From positions 8,033,524 to 8,097,523 of the forward strand of contig OY725488.1 in the NCBI GenBank assembly GCA_963281255.1: a stretch of 64,000 nucleotides of DNA, given 5' to 3'. The notes below the pieces were generated by a model. That model did no database searches. It worked only from the letters and a program-made list of their open reading frames with translations, and was not told where the DNA came from. How positions within the stretch are numbered: the stretch's first letter is position 1; every line of letters begins with the position of its first letter. The DNA comes from Aphrocallistes beatrix. Its lineage: Eukaryota > Porifera > Hexactinellida > Sceptrulophora > Aphrocallistidae. The position numbers and the translations under genes are program-made. Below, piece after piece: positions 20,634-31,628 of this stretch.

Positions 20634-21910
20634 ATGGCCACTACCTCAAAACATTTTGCCGCTACTCCTATCACTTGCCACTCCTTCAACAAGGACTGCA
20701 CAGAGGTAGCCATCTCCCTGAACAACCACGAAGTGGAGATCTACGGAAAGAAGGCCGCAGACTGGGGACTGACCGCCACTCTGAAGCAGCACGAGCAGAG
20801 AGTCACCAGCATAGACTGGGCTCCCATTTCTAACATGATCGTCACGTGTGGAGTCGACCGTAACTCGTACGTGTGGATGCGTAGCAAAGATGGCGAATGG
20901 AAGCCTTCCCTCGTGATTCTCCGACTCAACCGAGCCGCGACCAGTGTCCGGTGGTCTCCGAAAGAAAACAAGTTTGCGGTTGGAACTGGAGGCAAGATCA
21001 TTTGTGTGTGCCATTACGATGAAGGACTAAAATGGTGAGTAGTAGTTCCTTGTGGTAAATTTGTATTCAATGCAACCAATTTATACTTTCTTGTACGCGT
21101 CATATGAATTATGTCTACTAGACATTTAGCAGCTAATGAGCTATAATGACAAATACAAATATAGATACGTAGTACATAACATTGGGATTGATGGCAGTAT
21201 AACTAACCTAATTCTCATTCAATAGGTGGGCAAGTAAGCACATCAAGAAACCTCTGAGTTCTACAGTGCTAGGGATAGACTGGCATCCCAACAACTGCAT
21301 CCTGGCTGCGGCATGTGCTGACTTCAGAACGCGGGTGTTCTCCGCATACATGAAGGACATCGATGAGAAGCCAGAGGGCTGCGCTTGGGGGAAGAAGATG
21401 ACGTGGGGTCTGGTGATGGGGGAGTACCCCAACTCTGCCTGGGCACACAGCGTCTCTTTCTCCCCCTCAGGGGACAAGCTGGCCTGGGTGTCACACGACA
21501 GCACAGTGTCCGTGTATGACGCAGCGGCCGAGAATCTGCAAGTGGTGAAGCTGGGAGAGCTCCCCTTCCTCACGTGTCTGTTCTTCTCCGAGCAGAGCAT
21601 CATCACAGCTGGACACGGCTGCTTTCCTGCCCTCTTTTGTCTGTCAGCTGCTGGCAAGCTCGAGTTCAAACAGAAACTGATGCCAAAGGCTGAAGTGAAG
21701 TCCGATTCTAAGGCGATGGGTGCTCGCAAGATGTTTGAGGGAATGGACAAGCGTGGCACTACCACTCAAGTGGAATCCCTGGACACTATCCACCAGAATT
21801 CCATCACTCAGTTATCTCGACACTTGGACACCAAGTTTGCTACGAGTGGGGCTGACGGGCACCTGGTAATCTGGAACACTAAGGCAATGAGTGACGTCAC
21901 TTACATCTAA
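20634..21910 (+). CDS. ARPC1: Arp2/3 complex subunit 1 (p41), copy A
   Basis: A WD-repeat subunit of the Arp2/3 complex that nucleates branched actin in the cytoplasm. Exons 20634-21034 and 21226-21910 join in phase (TG|G) to 361 residues; human ARPC1B has 372. Blades include [75 protein letters not shown] and the family-typical [12 protein letters not shown] and [30 protein letters not shown] fits the insert typical of ARPC1. A second copy lies 7.3 kb downstream in the same orientation. Exon interiors are almost identical between the copies, but the first 45 bp, the last 55 bp of exon 1 and the last 80 bp of exon 2 differ. The 191-bp intron shows no clear similarity to that of copy B. Confidence 0.95.
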
Positions 21911-23300
21911 AACTGTGATTGAATAATATTATGCAATTATGTATATACAATCTGGCTATTTACTTACTAAGTTATATTCCAATATTCAATCATGCAGTAG
22001 GATTGATTCAAATGAGTTAGGAATGCTTGCTTGTGTTAATTTTGGGAAATGAATTAAACGAAGTTAAGTGCCATTTCGCCTACTCAATGAAATGCGTTGT
22101 TTAACACATTTTTAAGTTTCAAGAGTCATTCAATTTGCTAATTAGTTTATTTGACATTGCATTAAATTATATTTTCACTTTGTTCTAACTGAATTTCGGG
22201 CTAAAATGCTTGCTGAACGAAATTATGCGTTTGCTTTTAGTCCTCACTTAAAGTGCCTACCTGCTCCCTCTTTTGGCCTCGATTCCTCTCACAAAATTCC
22301 ACTCGACCCCCTGTCTCAGGAAATGCCACTTCACTTTCAATTTGAGACTATTCCGAACGCATGAACGTGATGTTAAACAATACATTTTCATTGAGTTGGC
22401 GAAATGGCACAAATAGCCCGTTATACCACAGAATCATAAACACTTACATGTTGGCATTAAAAAATCTAGACTACCAAACCCAATGTTGCAAGGATTACTC
22501 GAATCTGTGCACCGAAGGCTGTCCTTTTGTGTTTTCTATTCAATCCTTCCTAAAAAATCCACAGTCTTTGGGACCTATTCCCTCACTTAAATTCCTCCCC
22601 AGCTCCTTGGGAGGAAGAAAATGCCGATGTTGTATGCAAGTGACCCACTTCCACTTTAATCGATACAGTCTGGTTACCCCCTTCCTTGTTCTAAAATTAG
22701 TGATACACGAATTCACATCAAGAGTATGCATATGTGCGCCACCGAGAGTGTCCCGGGTTTAGTTGACCGATTAGTACATATCCTCTCTTTTTGGAAACCC
22801 ACAACCAGCAAAATTCACCCACCTCAGAGCTATGGGACCTGGCGCCGGCTATTGTCTTAAATATTCACATTCTGTTTTACTATTCCTCGAATGGAATTCG
22901 TTGAACTGGTTTTTTATTATTTGTGAATCTAATTATAAGGTTATTGTGCAATTGTAACTGGTTGATCATAACGTATGCATCAAAAATATCATACAGGTCT
23001 TATTTCATATAATTCTTATAGTAAGAATATTTTTAGAATTGTTCTAAAAATTAAGTTAAGAATAATTAAAATTCTGTGATTGAAATATTTATAGAAGGGA
23101 ATACTAGGAAACACAAACTGTGAGAAAAGTGCAAGAAATATCTTAATTGGAGTTATTAGATCTAAAAGGAAACATCCTCTACCTATATTGGCGATATTTT
23201 TTAACAACATTTCTCTAAACATTATACTAGTACAAGTATATTACAAACACATTTGATATAAATATCGAAGCACTGCAAGATGAAACAACTCAAATGCTTG
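21911..23300. other. Intergenic A/T-rich DNA, no gene seen
   Basis: About 1.4 kb after ARPC1 copy A. One 133-residue open stretch (22361-22762) has an ATG, but no recognisable motif, no domain and no splice context, so it is not called. No clear inverted repeat was seen here. Confidence 0.5.
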
Positions 23301-23870
23301 GAAAATGATAGTAATAAACATAAAATATAATTTCAGAACATTTTTAAGACGTGGGACTTCATGGTCGAGTGGTTAGCGCACTGAGTCGATAACGAAGTGG
23401 CGCAGGTTCGAATCCCAAGGAAGTCAACAAATTTTCAGGATTCCAAAGTACTAAACATAAATATAATTTTGGGACATTTTTAAGACGTTGGACTTCATGG
23501 TCGAGTGGTTAGCGCACTGAGTCGATAACAAAGTGGCGCAGGTTCGAATCCCAAGCAAGTCAACAATCTTTCAGTATTCCAAATTACTAAACATAAATAT
23601 AATTTTAAAACATTTTTAAGACGTTGGACTTCATGGTCGAGTGGTTAGCGCACTGAGTCGATAACAAAGTGGCGCAGGTTCGAATCCCAAGCAAGTCAAC
23701 AATCTTTCAGTATTCCAAAGTAACAAACATAAATATAATTTTAGAACATATTTAAGCCATGTGACTTCATGGTCGAGTGGTTAGTGCGTTGCGTCGTAAA
23801 CAAAGTGGCGCGGGATCGAACCCCGATTAAGTCACAAAATTTGACTAACAAACCAACTAAAGATTTACAA
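23300..23870 (+). repeat. 136-bp tandem array, each unit holding a tRNA-like sequence (4 copies)
   Basis: Copies start at 23355, 23491, 23627 and 23763, exactly 136 bp apart. Each has 72 bp beginning GACTTC and ending with GAAGTCA, CAAGTCA or TAAGTCA, an A box (TGGTCGAGTGG) and a B box (GGTTCGAATCC, or GGATCGAACCC in copy 4). Copy 4 pairs GTGACTT with AAGTCAC at its ends. In copies 1-3 the D, anticodon and T stems fold poorly and the loop lacks T before the putative anticodon, so functional tRNAs are unlikely. The spacer (AACATAAATATAATTTT) is shared. Best read as tRNA-derived (SINE head or pseudo-tRNA) units amplified in tandem. Confidence 0.65.
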
Positions 23871-24214
23871 TACCAAATACTGTATCAATATGCTCCGTGC
23901 TTTAAAAAAAATTTTAGAAAAATGCTAAGAAATGAAAGAAAAAATGGAAAGAATGGAAAGAATAGCGAGTTAGTCATTCTAGGAACAAAGCTGTAGATAT
24001 GTAAAACCGGGACTGGAAGAATAATTTCAAGATAGGAAAGGAATCATTGGTAAATGTCAAGGAAAACATAGCAACAAGTTCGAGACGGTGGGGCAAAGAA
24101 GATAAAAATGCATGATAAATTTAAAAAAGTGTGAGCTGGAGTAAAAGAACAGATGGCAGAGAGAAAGAGTAAGGCCACAAAGTACCACTACGCAGAACCA
24201 TAGCAAATGTTAAG

Positions 24215-26192
24215 ATTGATCAGGCTGATTAGGTTAGTTTGTCAGGTTAAACCGGTTTGATAGATTAATTGTTTAATTGGTTAAACCGGTTTGACTGGTT
24301 GTACTGGTTAAACAGGTTTGACTGGTTGAACTAGTTTGACAGGTTGAACCGGTTTGACTGGGTGACTGGTTGAACTGGCTTGACTGGTTAAACCGGTTTG
24401 ACTGGTTGAACTAGTTTAACAGGTTAAACCGGTTGAACTGGGTGACTGGTTGAACCGGTTTGACTGGTTGAACTGGGTGACTGGTTGAACTGGGTGACTG
24501 GTTGAACTGGGTGACTGGTTGAACTGGCTTGACTGGTTGAACTGGCTTGACTGGTTGTACTGGTTAAACCGGTTTGACTTGTACTGGTTTGACTGGCTTG
24601 ACTGGTTAAACCGGTTTGACTGGTTGAACTAGTTTGACAGGTTAAACCGGTTGAACTGGGTGACTGGTTGAACCGGTTTGACTGGTTGAACTGGGTGACT
24701 GGTTGAACTGGCTTGACTGGTTAAACCGGTTTGACTGGTTAAACCGGTTTGACTAGTTGAACTGGGTGACTGGTTGAACTGGCTTGACTGGTTAAACCGG
24801 TTTGACTGGTTGAACTAGTTTGACAGGTTGAACCGGTTTGACTGGTTGAACTGGGTGACTGGTTGAACTGGCTTGACTGGTTGAACTGGGTGACTGGTTG
24901 AACTGGGTGACTGGTTGAACTGGCTTGACTGGTTAAACCGGTTTGACTGGTTGAACTGGTTTGACTGGTTAAACCGGTTTGACTAGTTGAACTGGGTGAC
25001 TGGTTGAACTGGCTTGACTGGTTAAACCGGTTTGACTGGTTGAACTAGTTTAACAGGTTAAACCGGTTGAACTGGGTGACTGGTTGAACCGGTTTGACTG
25101 GTTGAACTGGGTGACTGGTTGAACTGGCTTGACTGGTTGTACTGGTTAAACCGGTTTGACTTGTACTGGTTTGACTGGCTTGACTGGTTAAACCGGTTTG
25201 ACTGGTTGAACTAGTTTGACAGGTTAAACCGGTTGAACTGGGTGACTGGTTGAACCGGTTTGACTGGTTGAACTGGGTGACTGGTTGAACTGGCTTGACT
25301 GGTTAAACCGGTTTGACTGGTTGAACTGGTTTGACTGGTTAAACCGGTTTGACTAGTTGAACTGGGTGACTGGTTGAACTGGCTTGACTGGTTAAACCGG
25401 TTTGACTGGTTGAACTAGTTTGACAGGTTGAACCGGTTTGACTGGTTGAACTGGGTGACTGGTTGAACTGGCTTGACTGGTTGAACTGGGTGACTGGTTG
25501 AACTGGGTGACTGGTTGAACTGGCTTGACTGGTTAAACCGGTTTGACTGGTTGAACTGGTTTGACTGGTTAAACCGGTTTGACTAGTTGAACTGGGTGAC
25601 TGGTTGAACTGGCTTGACTGGTTAAACCGGTTTGACTGGTTAAACCGGTTTGACTGGGTGACTGGTTGAACTGGCTTGACTGGTTGAACTGGGTGACTGG
25701 TTGAACTGGTTTGACTGGTTGAACTGGTTTGACTGGTTAAACCGGTTTGACTGGCTGAACTGGGTGACTGGTTGAACTAGTTTGACAGGTTGAACCGGTT
25801 TGACTGGTTGAACTGGGTGACTGGTTGAACTGGCTTGACTGGTTGAACTGGGTGACTGGTTGAACTGGGTGACTGGTTAAACCGGTTTGACTGGTTGAAC
25901 TGGTTTGACTGGTTAAACCGGTTTGACTAGTTGAACTGGGTGACTGGTTGAACTGGCTTGACTGGTTAAACCGGTTTGACTGGTTAAACCGGTTTGACTG
26001 GGTGACTGGTTGAACTGGCTTGACTGGTTTGACTGGTTGAACTGGGTGACTGGTTGAACTGGTTTGACTGGTTGAACTGGTTTGACTGGCTGAACTGGGT
26101 GACTGGTTGAACTGGTTTGACTGGTCAAATCGGTTTGACAGGCTAAACAGGTTTGACTGGTTGAACTGGTTTAACTGGTTAAACTGGTTTGA
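24215..26192. repeat. 2-kb minisatellite of degenerate ~10-bp and ~20-bp units with ~600-bp higher-order periodicity
   Basis: The block is built from variants of GGTTGAACTGG, GGTTAAACCGG and TTTGACTGG. A long segment at about 24730-25045 recurs almost letter for letter at 25330-25645, 600 bp apart, so blocks were duplicated after the small unit had diversified. On the minus strand one frame stays open as a Val/Pro/Gln/Lys repeat (25913-26128), a by-product of the period. CCGGTTTAACC-type words form local palindromes. It lies in the ARPC1 copy A to copy B interval. Confidence 0.95.
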
Positions 26193-26456
26193 AGTGATAT
26201 GTGATATGATTAGTGATATGGGACAATGTGTCCCATATCATTCCTCGTATTAAACCACGTATTTGTTTGCCTGAGATCACATTGATTATTCATATGGGGG
26301 ATAACATCTCTAAATACATCTGTCCTACTACTAGTATAATCGATATCGCACAAAAAATCACCAAATTTGTCAATTTTTAAAAATTTGATGCGTAATGATG
26401 ACGTCATAAAGTGATGAGTCATCATTTTTTGATGATAGTTGCATCATATTTGAGAT

Positions 26457-26634
26457 ACAGTCGGCTCCGCTTAATAGGATCACTGTTTAATTGGGTCAAC
26501 CGCTTAATCGGGCCACTTTTGGCAGGACCGGAATAGCTCTCACACATAGAAACTAATACAAAATATTTTCGGTTAATAGGGTTCTCCGCTTAATCGGGCC
26601 AAAATGTCCTCTGACCGATGTGACCCTATATCTC
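26457..26634. mobile_element. Tigger/pogo-like MITE, right end truncated
   Basis: It begins ACAGTCGGCTCCGCTTAATA and carries the internal words of the intact element at 26701-26873 in the opposite orientation (GGCAGGACCGGAATAGCTCT, CTCCGCTTAATCGGGCC). The terminal inverted repeat on the right stops at GTGACCCTAT. Confidence 0.8.
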
Positions 26635-26650
26635 AATTAATTCGTTACAG

Positions 26651-26660
26651 ATATATATAC

Positions 26661-26700
<40 letters not shown>
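26651..26700. repeat. (TA)n microsatellite
   Basis: About 50 bp of alternating T and A with one CG interruption, directly beside an intact TA-flanked MITE. Confidence 0.95.
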
Positions 26701-26704
<4 letters not shown>

Positions 26705-26873
26705 TCGACTCCGCTTAATAGGGTCACATCGATCAGAGGACATTTTGGCCCGATTAAGCGGAGAACCCTATTAACCGAAAATATTTTGTATTAGTTTCTA
26801 TGTGTGAGAGCTATTCCGGTCCTGCCAAAAGTGACCCGATTAAACAGTGACCCTATTAAGCGGAGTCGACTGT
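26701..26873. mobile_element. Intact Tigger/pogo-like MITE (173 bp)
   Basis: Perfect terminal inverted repeats of about 27 bp (ACAGTCGACTCCGCTTAATA inward from the left, complement at the right end), flanked by TA as in Tc1/mariner/pogo insertions. Non-coding. Confidence 0.88.
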
Positions 26874-27000
26874 ATATACAAACAAACAAACATTAATCGA
26901 GTTTTAATAGTAAGGATGAATAGAGCTTATATGAATGTGTAGCCCTTTGTAGATCAGCCCTCACACTTAAGTGTCTTTTTGCATAGTTTGCATTGAGCTA

Positions 27001-27095
27001 ATTTACCACAAGTTTTTGTTGGAACCAAGATATGGGAACATTTAGGCGATCTTAAAATGTTCCCATATCTTGGTTCCAACAAAATCTTGGTAAAT
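27001..27095. mobile_element. Perfect short hairpin element
   Basis: Arms of about 40 bp: ATTTACC, then TTGTTGGAACCAAGATATGG and GAACATTT, pair with the complementary right side across a loop of about 12 bp. The innermost 31 bp are perfect. Confidence 0.75.
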
Positions 27096-27159
27096 GACTT
27101 TAATCTCGGCCATAAAGTGAAATATGATCATATGGATTCGATTTAATTTTGTTTATATA

Positions 27160-28262
27160 TAATGTATATTTTAGAACAATTTTGCGAAATCAACAATTAT
27201 GCATAATTGTCGACAATTATGCATAATTGTTCATTTTACAACAATTATGCATAATTGTTTGTCTAATACGACAATTATGAATAATTGTTGTGAAATGAAC
27301 AGTTTTACATAATTGTTTAAAATGAAAGCAACAATTATGCAAAATTGTTAATGGTGCTGTCACGAAAATTTTGATCCAGGGGACCAATTTTTTTCATGGA
27401 AAATTGGTCCTATGCTGAAAGTTTTGATCCTGTATGGACAAATTTTCCATGGAATTTTGGTCCGGGGGACCATGTTTTTCACAGTGAACCCGATTTCTCC
27501 AATTGAGGATGTATGTATTGTATCAAAAAATTAGATAAGCTAAACATGTAGTATATCTAATTAGAATTCTAATTAGATAGTCAATGAGAAACTCAGAATA
27601 AACATTCTGTTGATTTTCGATATTACTGGTAACATCTTCACCCAGAAGTTCTGGGTCTAAGTGAATTTTAACCCTAGCATTTAGACCTGAATCCTCCTAT
27701 AAGGATTTATAAAATAATTTGAAGAGACTTGGTTGATAGGGCAGTTTTCACTCATTTTGTGGAATGTATTCGACGAACACACACACTGTCCTAGGACTAA
27801 TAATAAACTAGAGGGATGGCATAACAAATTAAAAAGAATGGCTCGAAAGGTGCAGTAAATATCTACGAAATTGTAAAATATGCATAATTGTCGCTTTAGA
27901 TGAACAATTTTACATAATTGTCGCATTAGATTAACAATTTTGCATAATTGTCGCATTAGATTAACAATTTTGCATAATTGTCGCATTAGATCAGGTGTGT
28001 CAAACTCAATTCGGAAGGTGGGCCAATTTCATAACCCCAGCTCTTCCCCGGGCCATGATAAAAATGAATAAATTTTTACTACTGATTCATTCAATTATAA
28101 TATTTTTCGCAACTGGCTGGCGGGCCACCTCTGAACAACCTGCGGGCCATAAATGGCCCGCGGGCCACCAGTTTGACACGCCTGCATTAGATGAACAATT
28201 ATACATAATTGTCGACAATTATGCATAATTGTTGATTTCGCAAATTTGTCCTAACATATATA
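27160..28262. mobile_element. 1.1-kb foldback element with palindromic ACAATTATGCATAATTGT repeats
   Basis: The left end GCGAAATCAACAATTATGCA and right end TGCATAATTGTTGATTTCGC are inverted copies, with pairing extending about 55-60 bp. Inside are many copies of the 18-bp self-complementary word ACAATTATGCATAATTGT (27191-27350), a 30-bp tandem unit ending CGCATTAGAT (27870-27991), and a hairpin-like stretch with GGGGACCA/TGGTCC words (27375-27475). A hAT-type element is nested at 27992-28184. No ORF resembling a transposase was found. Confidence 0.65.
27992..28184. mobile_element. Nested hAT-type MITE with 8-bp target duplication
   Basis: Termini CAGGTGTGTCAAACT and AGTTTGACACGCCTG are inverted repeats with hAT-type CAGG ends. 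The flanks CATTAGAT (27984-27991 and 28185-28192) are identical 8-bp duplications, the hallmark size for hAT. One caution: CATTAGAT is also part of the surrounding 30-bp tandem unit. Confidence 0.8.
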
Positions 28263-28622
28263 CTTCAGGTACATATGAATTTATGACACCAGTAACATAG
28301 TCAAGTTGAGAAATCTTATTAGTTAAGAAAGGAGCCATTCAAGTTCGAAGTGTTTCAGACGTTACTGGTAAACATTAGTCATGGATCGTGATATTTTAAT
28401 CAGAATACAGTTTCAGACAATATTCCGGGATCCCGGGATTGGAAACCCTAGTTACGCGGATAGAGGAGTCCAACACAAGTCACCCAATGTATGCGAACCG
28501 TATTCTATCCGAGTTAATTAAGCTTCATTTCTAGAATAATTCTACGTACGTAATTATTTATTATCAACAAGCAATCTCTATTCCTCAGTCTAGCTGTTCA
28601 TTTATTTATACAGTACTACGCA

Positions 28623-29070
28623 TACCGTATTTCCCTGAATAAGCGCCGGTTTGAATAAGCGCTGGGTCTAAAGGGTGAGCGAAATAAATAAGCGCCGGGG
28701 CTTGAATAAGCGCCGGAGCTTGAATAAGCGCCGGAGCTTGAATAAGCGCCGAGGCTCGAATAAGCGCCGGGGCTTGAATAAGCGCCGGGGCTCGAATAAG
28801 CGTCGGACGCCGGGGCATTTTAGTTCTCAACATCATATCAAACTAGTATTCTCAGTAGTGGCATAGATACAAGTGCTTTTTGAAACATTACATTATCCTT
28901 TTTTAATAGAACTAACATTCTCAGTTGTGGAAAAAATAAAAGCGCCAGTCAATGTAGTAAACAAAAAAAAGAGCGCCGGGTCAAAATAGCGAATGAAAAG
29001 AATAAGCGCCGGGTCTAAAGGGTGCACGAAATAAATAAGCGCCCGGGCGCTTATTCGAAGCAATACGGTA
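28623..29070. mobile_element. GAATAAGCGCC element with inner 18-bp tandem repeat
   Basis: Ends TACCGTATTTCCCTGAATAA and the complement of TACCGTATTGCTTCGAATAA are inverted. The left arm has expanded into about seven units of 18 bp (GCTTGAATAAGCGCCGGG and variants, 28683-28800). It stops 100 bp before ARPC1 copy B. Confidence 0.75.
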
Positions 29071-29169
29071 TATACTTGTAGATACATAATATTCTCAGGT
29101 ATATTGCTAGTATATGAATCTGATCTGAGCATCCGAACAAATATTTGTAGGATAAGAACGACTAGTAAT

Positions 29170-30451
29170 ATGGCAACGACTGTAAAACACTTCGCAGCTG
29201 TTCCTATCACTTGCCACTCCTTCAACAAGGACTGCACAGAGGTAGCCATCTCCCTGAACAACCACGAAGTGGAGATCTACGGAAAGAAGGGCGCAGACTG
29301 GGGACTGACCGCCACTCTGAAACAGCACGAGCAGAGAGTCACCAGCATAGACTGGGCTCCCATTTCTAACATGATCGTCACGTGTGGAGTCGACCGTAAC
29401 TCGTACGTGTGGACGCGTAGCAAAGAAGGCGAATGGAAGCCTTCCCTCGTGATTCTCCGACTCAACCGAGCCGCGACCAGTGTCCGGTGGTCTCCGAAAG
29501 AAAACAAGTTTGCGGTTGGAAGCGGTGCTAAAATTATCTGTGTTTGCCACTATGATGAAGGCCTCAAATTGTAAGTTTTGATTTATTGTGTCTTACTATA
29601 ATTACAAGCACTTCATACTTTAATACAGCGTTCCCCAACCTGGGTCCACAGCCCAGAATTTTATATCACGGTTATACTGTAGAAAAATTGCAAATAAGAG
29701 GTCCACGGTCAAAAAAGTTTGATAATCGCTGTTGTAATGCAACTGAATTCACATTTTATGATTGTATAGTTGGGCAAGTAAGCACATCAAGAAACCTCTG
29801 AGTTCTACAGTGCTAGGGATAGACTGGCATCCCAACAACTGCATCCTGGCTGCGGCATGTGCCGACTTCAGAACGCGGGTATTCTCCGCATACATGAAGG
29901 ACATCGATGAGAAGCCAGAGGGCTGCGCTTGGGGGAAGAAGATGACGTGGGGTCTGGTGATGGGGGAGTACCCCAACTCTGCCTGGGCACACAGCGTCTC
30001 TTTCTCCCCCTCAGGAGACAAGCTGGCCTGGGTGTCACACGACAGCACAGTGTCCGTGTATGACGCAGCGGCCGAGAATCTGCAAGTGGTGAAGCTGGGA
30101 GAGCTCCCCTTCCTCACGTGTCTGTTCTTCTCCGAGCAGAGCATCATCACAGCTGGACACGGCTGCTTTCCTGCCCTCTTTTGTCTGTCAGCTGCTGGCA
30201 AGCTCGAATTCAAACAGAAACTGATGCCAAAGGCCGAAGTGAAGTCCGATTCTAAGGCGATGGGTGCTCGCAAGATGTTTGAGGGAATGGACAAGCGTGG
30301 CACCACCACTCAAGTGGAATCCCTGGACACTATCCACCAGAATTCCATCACTCAGTTATCTCGACACTTGGACACGTTTGTGACGACTGGAGTTGACGGG
30401 CACCTGGTAATCTGGAATTCCAAGGTGCTGAGTGACGCCAAATTCACATAA
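29170..30451 (+). CDS. ARPC1: Arp2/3 complex subunit 1 (p41), copy B
   Basis: A tandem paralogue of copy A at 20634. Exons 29170-29570 and 29770-30451 join in the same phase to 360 residues, one fewer than copy A. Over about 29203-29518 I counted four nucleotide differences from copy A. In the last 53 bp of exon 1 there are about fourteen, nearly all silent. Exon 2 is almost identical from its first base to about 30371, with only silent changes seen, then diverges ([10 protein letters not shown] against DTKFATSGADG). Protein function is expected to be the same: WD-repeat subunit of the Arp2/3 actin nucleator. The intron holds a hAT-like insert and shows no clear similarity to copy A's intron. 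Both copies look intact. Whether they are expressed in different tissues cannot be read here. Confidence 0.94.
29636..29731. mobile_element. Short hAT-like element in ARPC1 copy B intron
   Basis: Begins CAGCGTTCCCCAACCTGGGT and ends TTTGATAATCGCTG, the classic hAT/Charlie-like terminal style, with CAGCG/CGCTG inverted ends. No clear 8-bp duplication flanks it, so the insertion is old or the ends are off by a few bases. Confidence 0.65.
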
Positions 30452-31628
30452 TCTACTGTGTTGGTCCTGTGTGAGCTAGTTACTATGAATTTATTCACAT
30501 AGCTTAGTATAATGGTGAATATATTTAAATGTGTGCATATATAGATGTGGATTGTAGTTTTTCTTGGTTTGTTTATGAAAAAAAGTATAAATATATATAT
30601 GTCTGTGCTATTAGCTGATGTCCTACTTAGTTTATTACGTATGTATGGTTGGTGAAGCTAGTATACCGCTTGAGTGGGTGAAACTCAGGTCCGTAGAGAG
30701 CAAAATAAAAGCGGTACGGCCAGAGTGGCAAGGAGCGATCAATGCTAAGAGGGGGTCTGGATCTTGCCCCCCAGAAGAAAATTTGGAAACCTGGGGCCTT
30801 ATTTACTAAACTTCTTAAGTTTTGCTTAACTTTAAGCAAAAACTAAGTATTTGCCATAGCCTACTCAATATAAGGCCTGGTATCAATGTACCATGAATGA
30901 AGTAGAGGATGGGAATTTAAATTATTAAAAGCTATTTAATGTCCTCAATACTTCCATTTCCTGATATTATCTACTCTAAATCTAACAATGTAATTGAATT
31001 CAACTTTATTTTTTTTCAATATCATTCAGAACAACAATATTTTGTTTTATTTAAAACAAACTATGTAAAATAGATGTTCGTGATAGCTCTTTCTCATTTC
31101 TTTCCATCCTTTACTCATATTCTATTCTCGATCTCTTAGTCTTTGTCAATATTTTGTTTCCAACTCTTTCGTGGGTGTGACGGCCTCAAACAATGTTGAT
31201 AAACCTGAATTAATGACCTTAATGTGACAACAATTTCCCATAACTAGCATGAATCATCTCTGACCTTCTTTTTAATTTGAGATCAGAAAAATGTGGCTTC
31301 GGTTAGTCGACAAGATGCTAAATTTTAGATGAGTGAGTAATCTGCGTTCAAAACGTTACTTTCGAGTACAAAATCGACTTTATAAGTAGTCGGCTAATGC
31401 CTCTCCAGCATTGATTTATTTCAATGTCGTACTTTTCGCGCGCGCCAAGCTGTGTGGACTTCTTTTATCGTGTTGCTGCGATGTCTTCACTCTTCCCACA
31501 CAGTACTAGACAGAACTGTTTCTAAAGTAGTGGAAGTCTTGCCAACAGCTGAATTGGGAATCCCGAGTTTTCAATATGATTTCAGTAGAATATATACGAA
31601 ACGAAACAAGGTAATGAGTCCTTTAACA
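30452..31628. other. Intergenic, no gene seen
   Basis: A/T-rich DNA after ARPC1 copy B. One motif, TTTACTAAACTTCTTAAG (about 30795), has the look of a repeat fragment; a related TTTACTAAACTC occurs near 32218. Short open stretches here have no recognisable protein content. Confidence 0.45.

Larger units (their letters stand above)
26217..26915 (-). mobile_element. Copy of hairpin-tailed repeat family, interrupted by Tigger-like MITEs
   Basis: The segment GATAACATCTCTAAATAC, then ATAATCGATATCGCAC, then GATGCGTAATGATGACGTCA matches the copies at 60235 and 60969. The far end, ATTAATCGAGTTTTAATAGT then AAGGAT (26887-26913), is the shared 5' terminus read in reverse. The GC-rich tail is replaced here by the palindrome ATATGGGACA/TGTCCCATAT at 26217-26240. 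Two Tigger-like elements and a (TA)n run sit inside. Confidence 0.55.

Noticed and set aside
22361-22762. 133-codon open frame with several Cys pairs in the ARPC1 interval
   Set aside because: ATG present, but no recognisable domain, A/T-rich non-coding-like composition and no neighbouring exon; chance ORF is the simpler view.
23355-23834. Four functional tRNA genes
   Set aside because: A and B boxes are good, but D, anticodon and T stems have mismatches in three copies and the base before the putative anticodon is not T; kept only as tRNA-like repeats.
25913-26128. Minus-strand Val/Pro/Gln/Lys repeat protein
   Set aside because: Product of minisatellite periodicity; no unique sequence and no splice or promoter context.
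27191-28236. CRISPR-like array (regularly repeated palindromic words)
   Set aside because: Spacing is irregular, spacers are not unique, and the context is an animal genome; these are foldback transposon repeats.
29107-30309. Long minus-strand frames opposite both ARPC1 copies (for example 147 and 186 codons)
   Set aside because: Antisense shadows of conserved coding exons; both copies show the same shadows because the exons are nearly identical.
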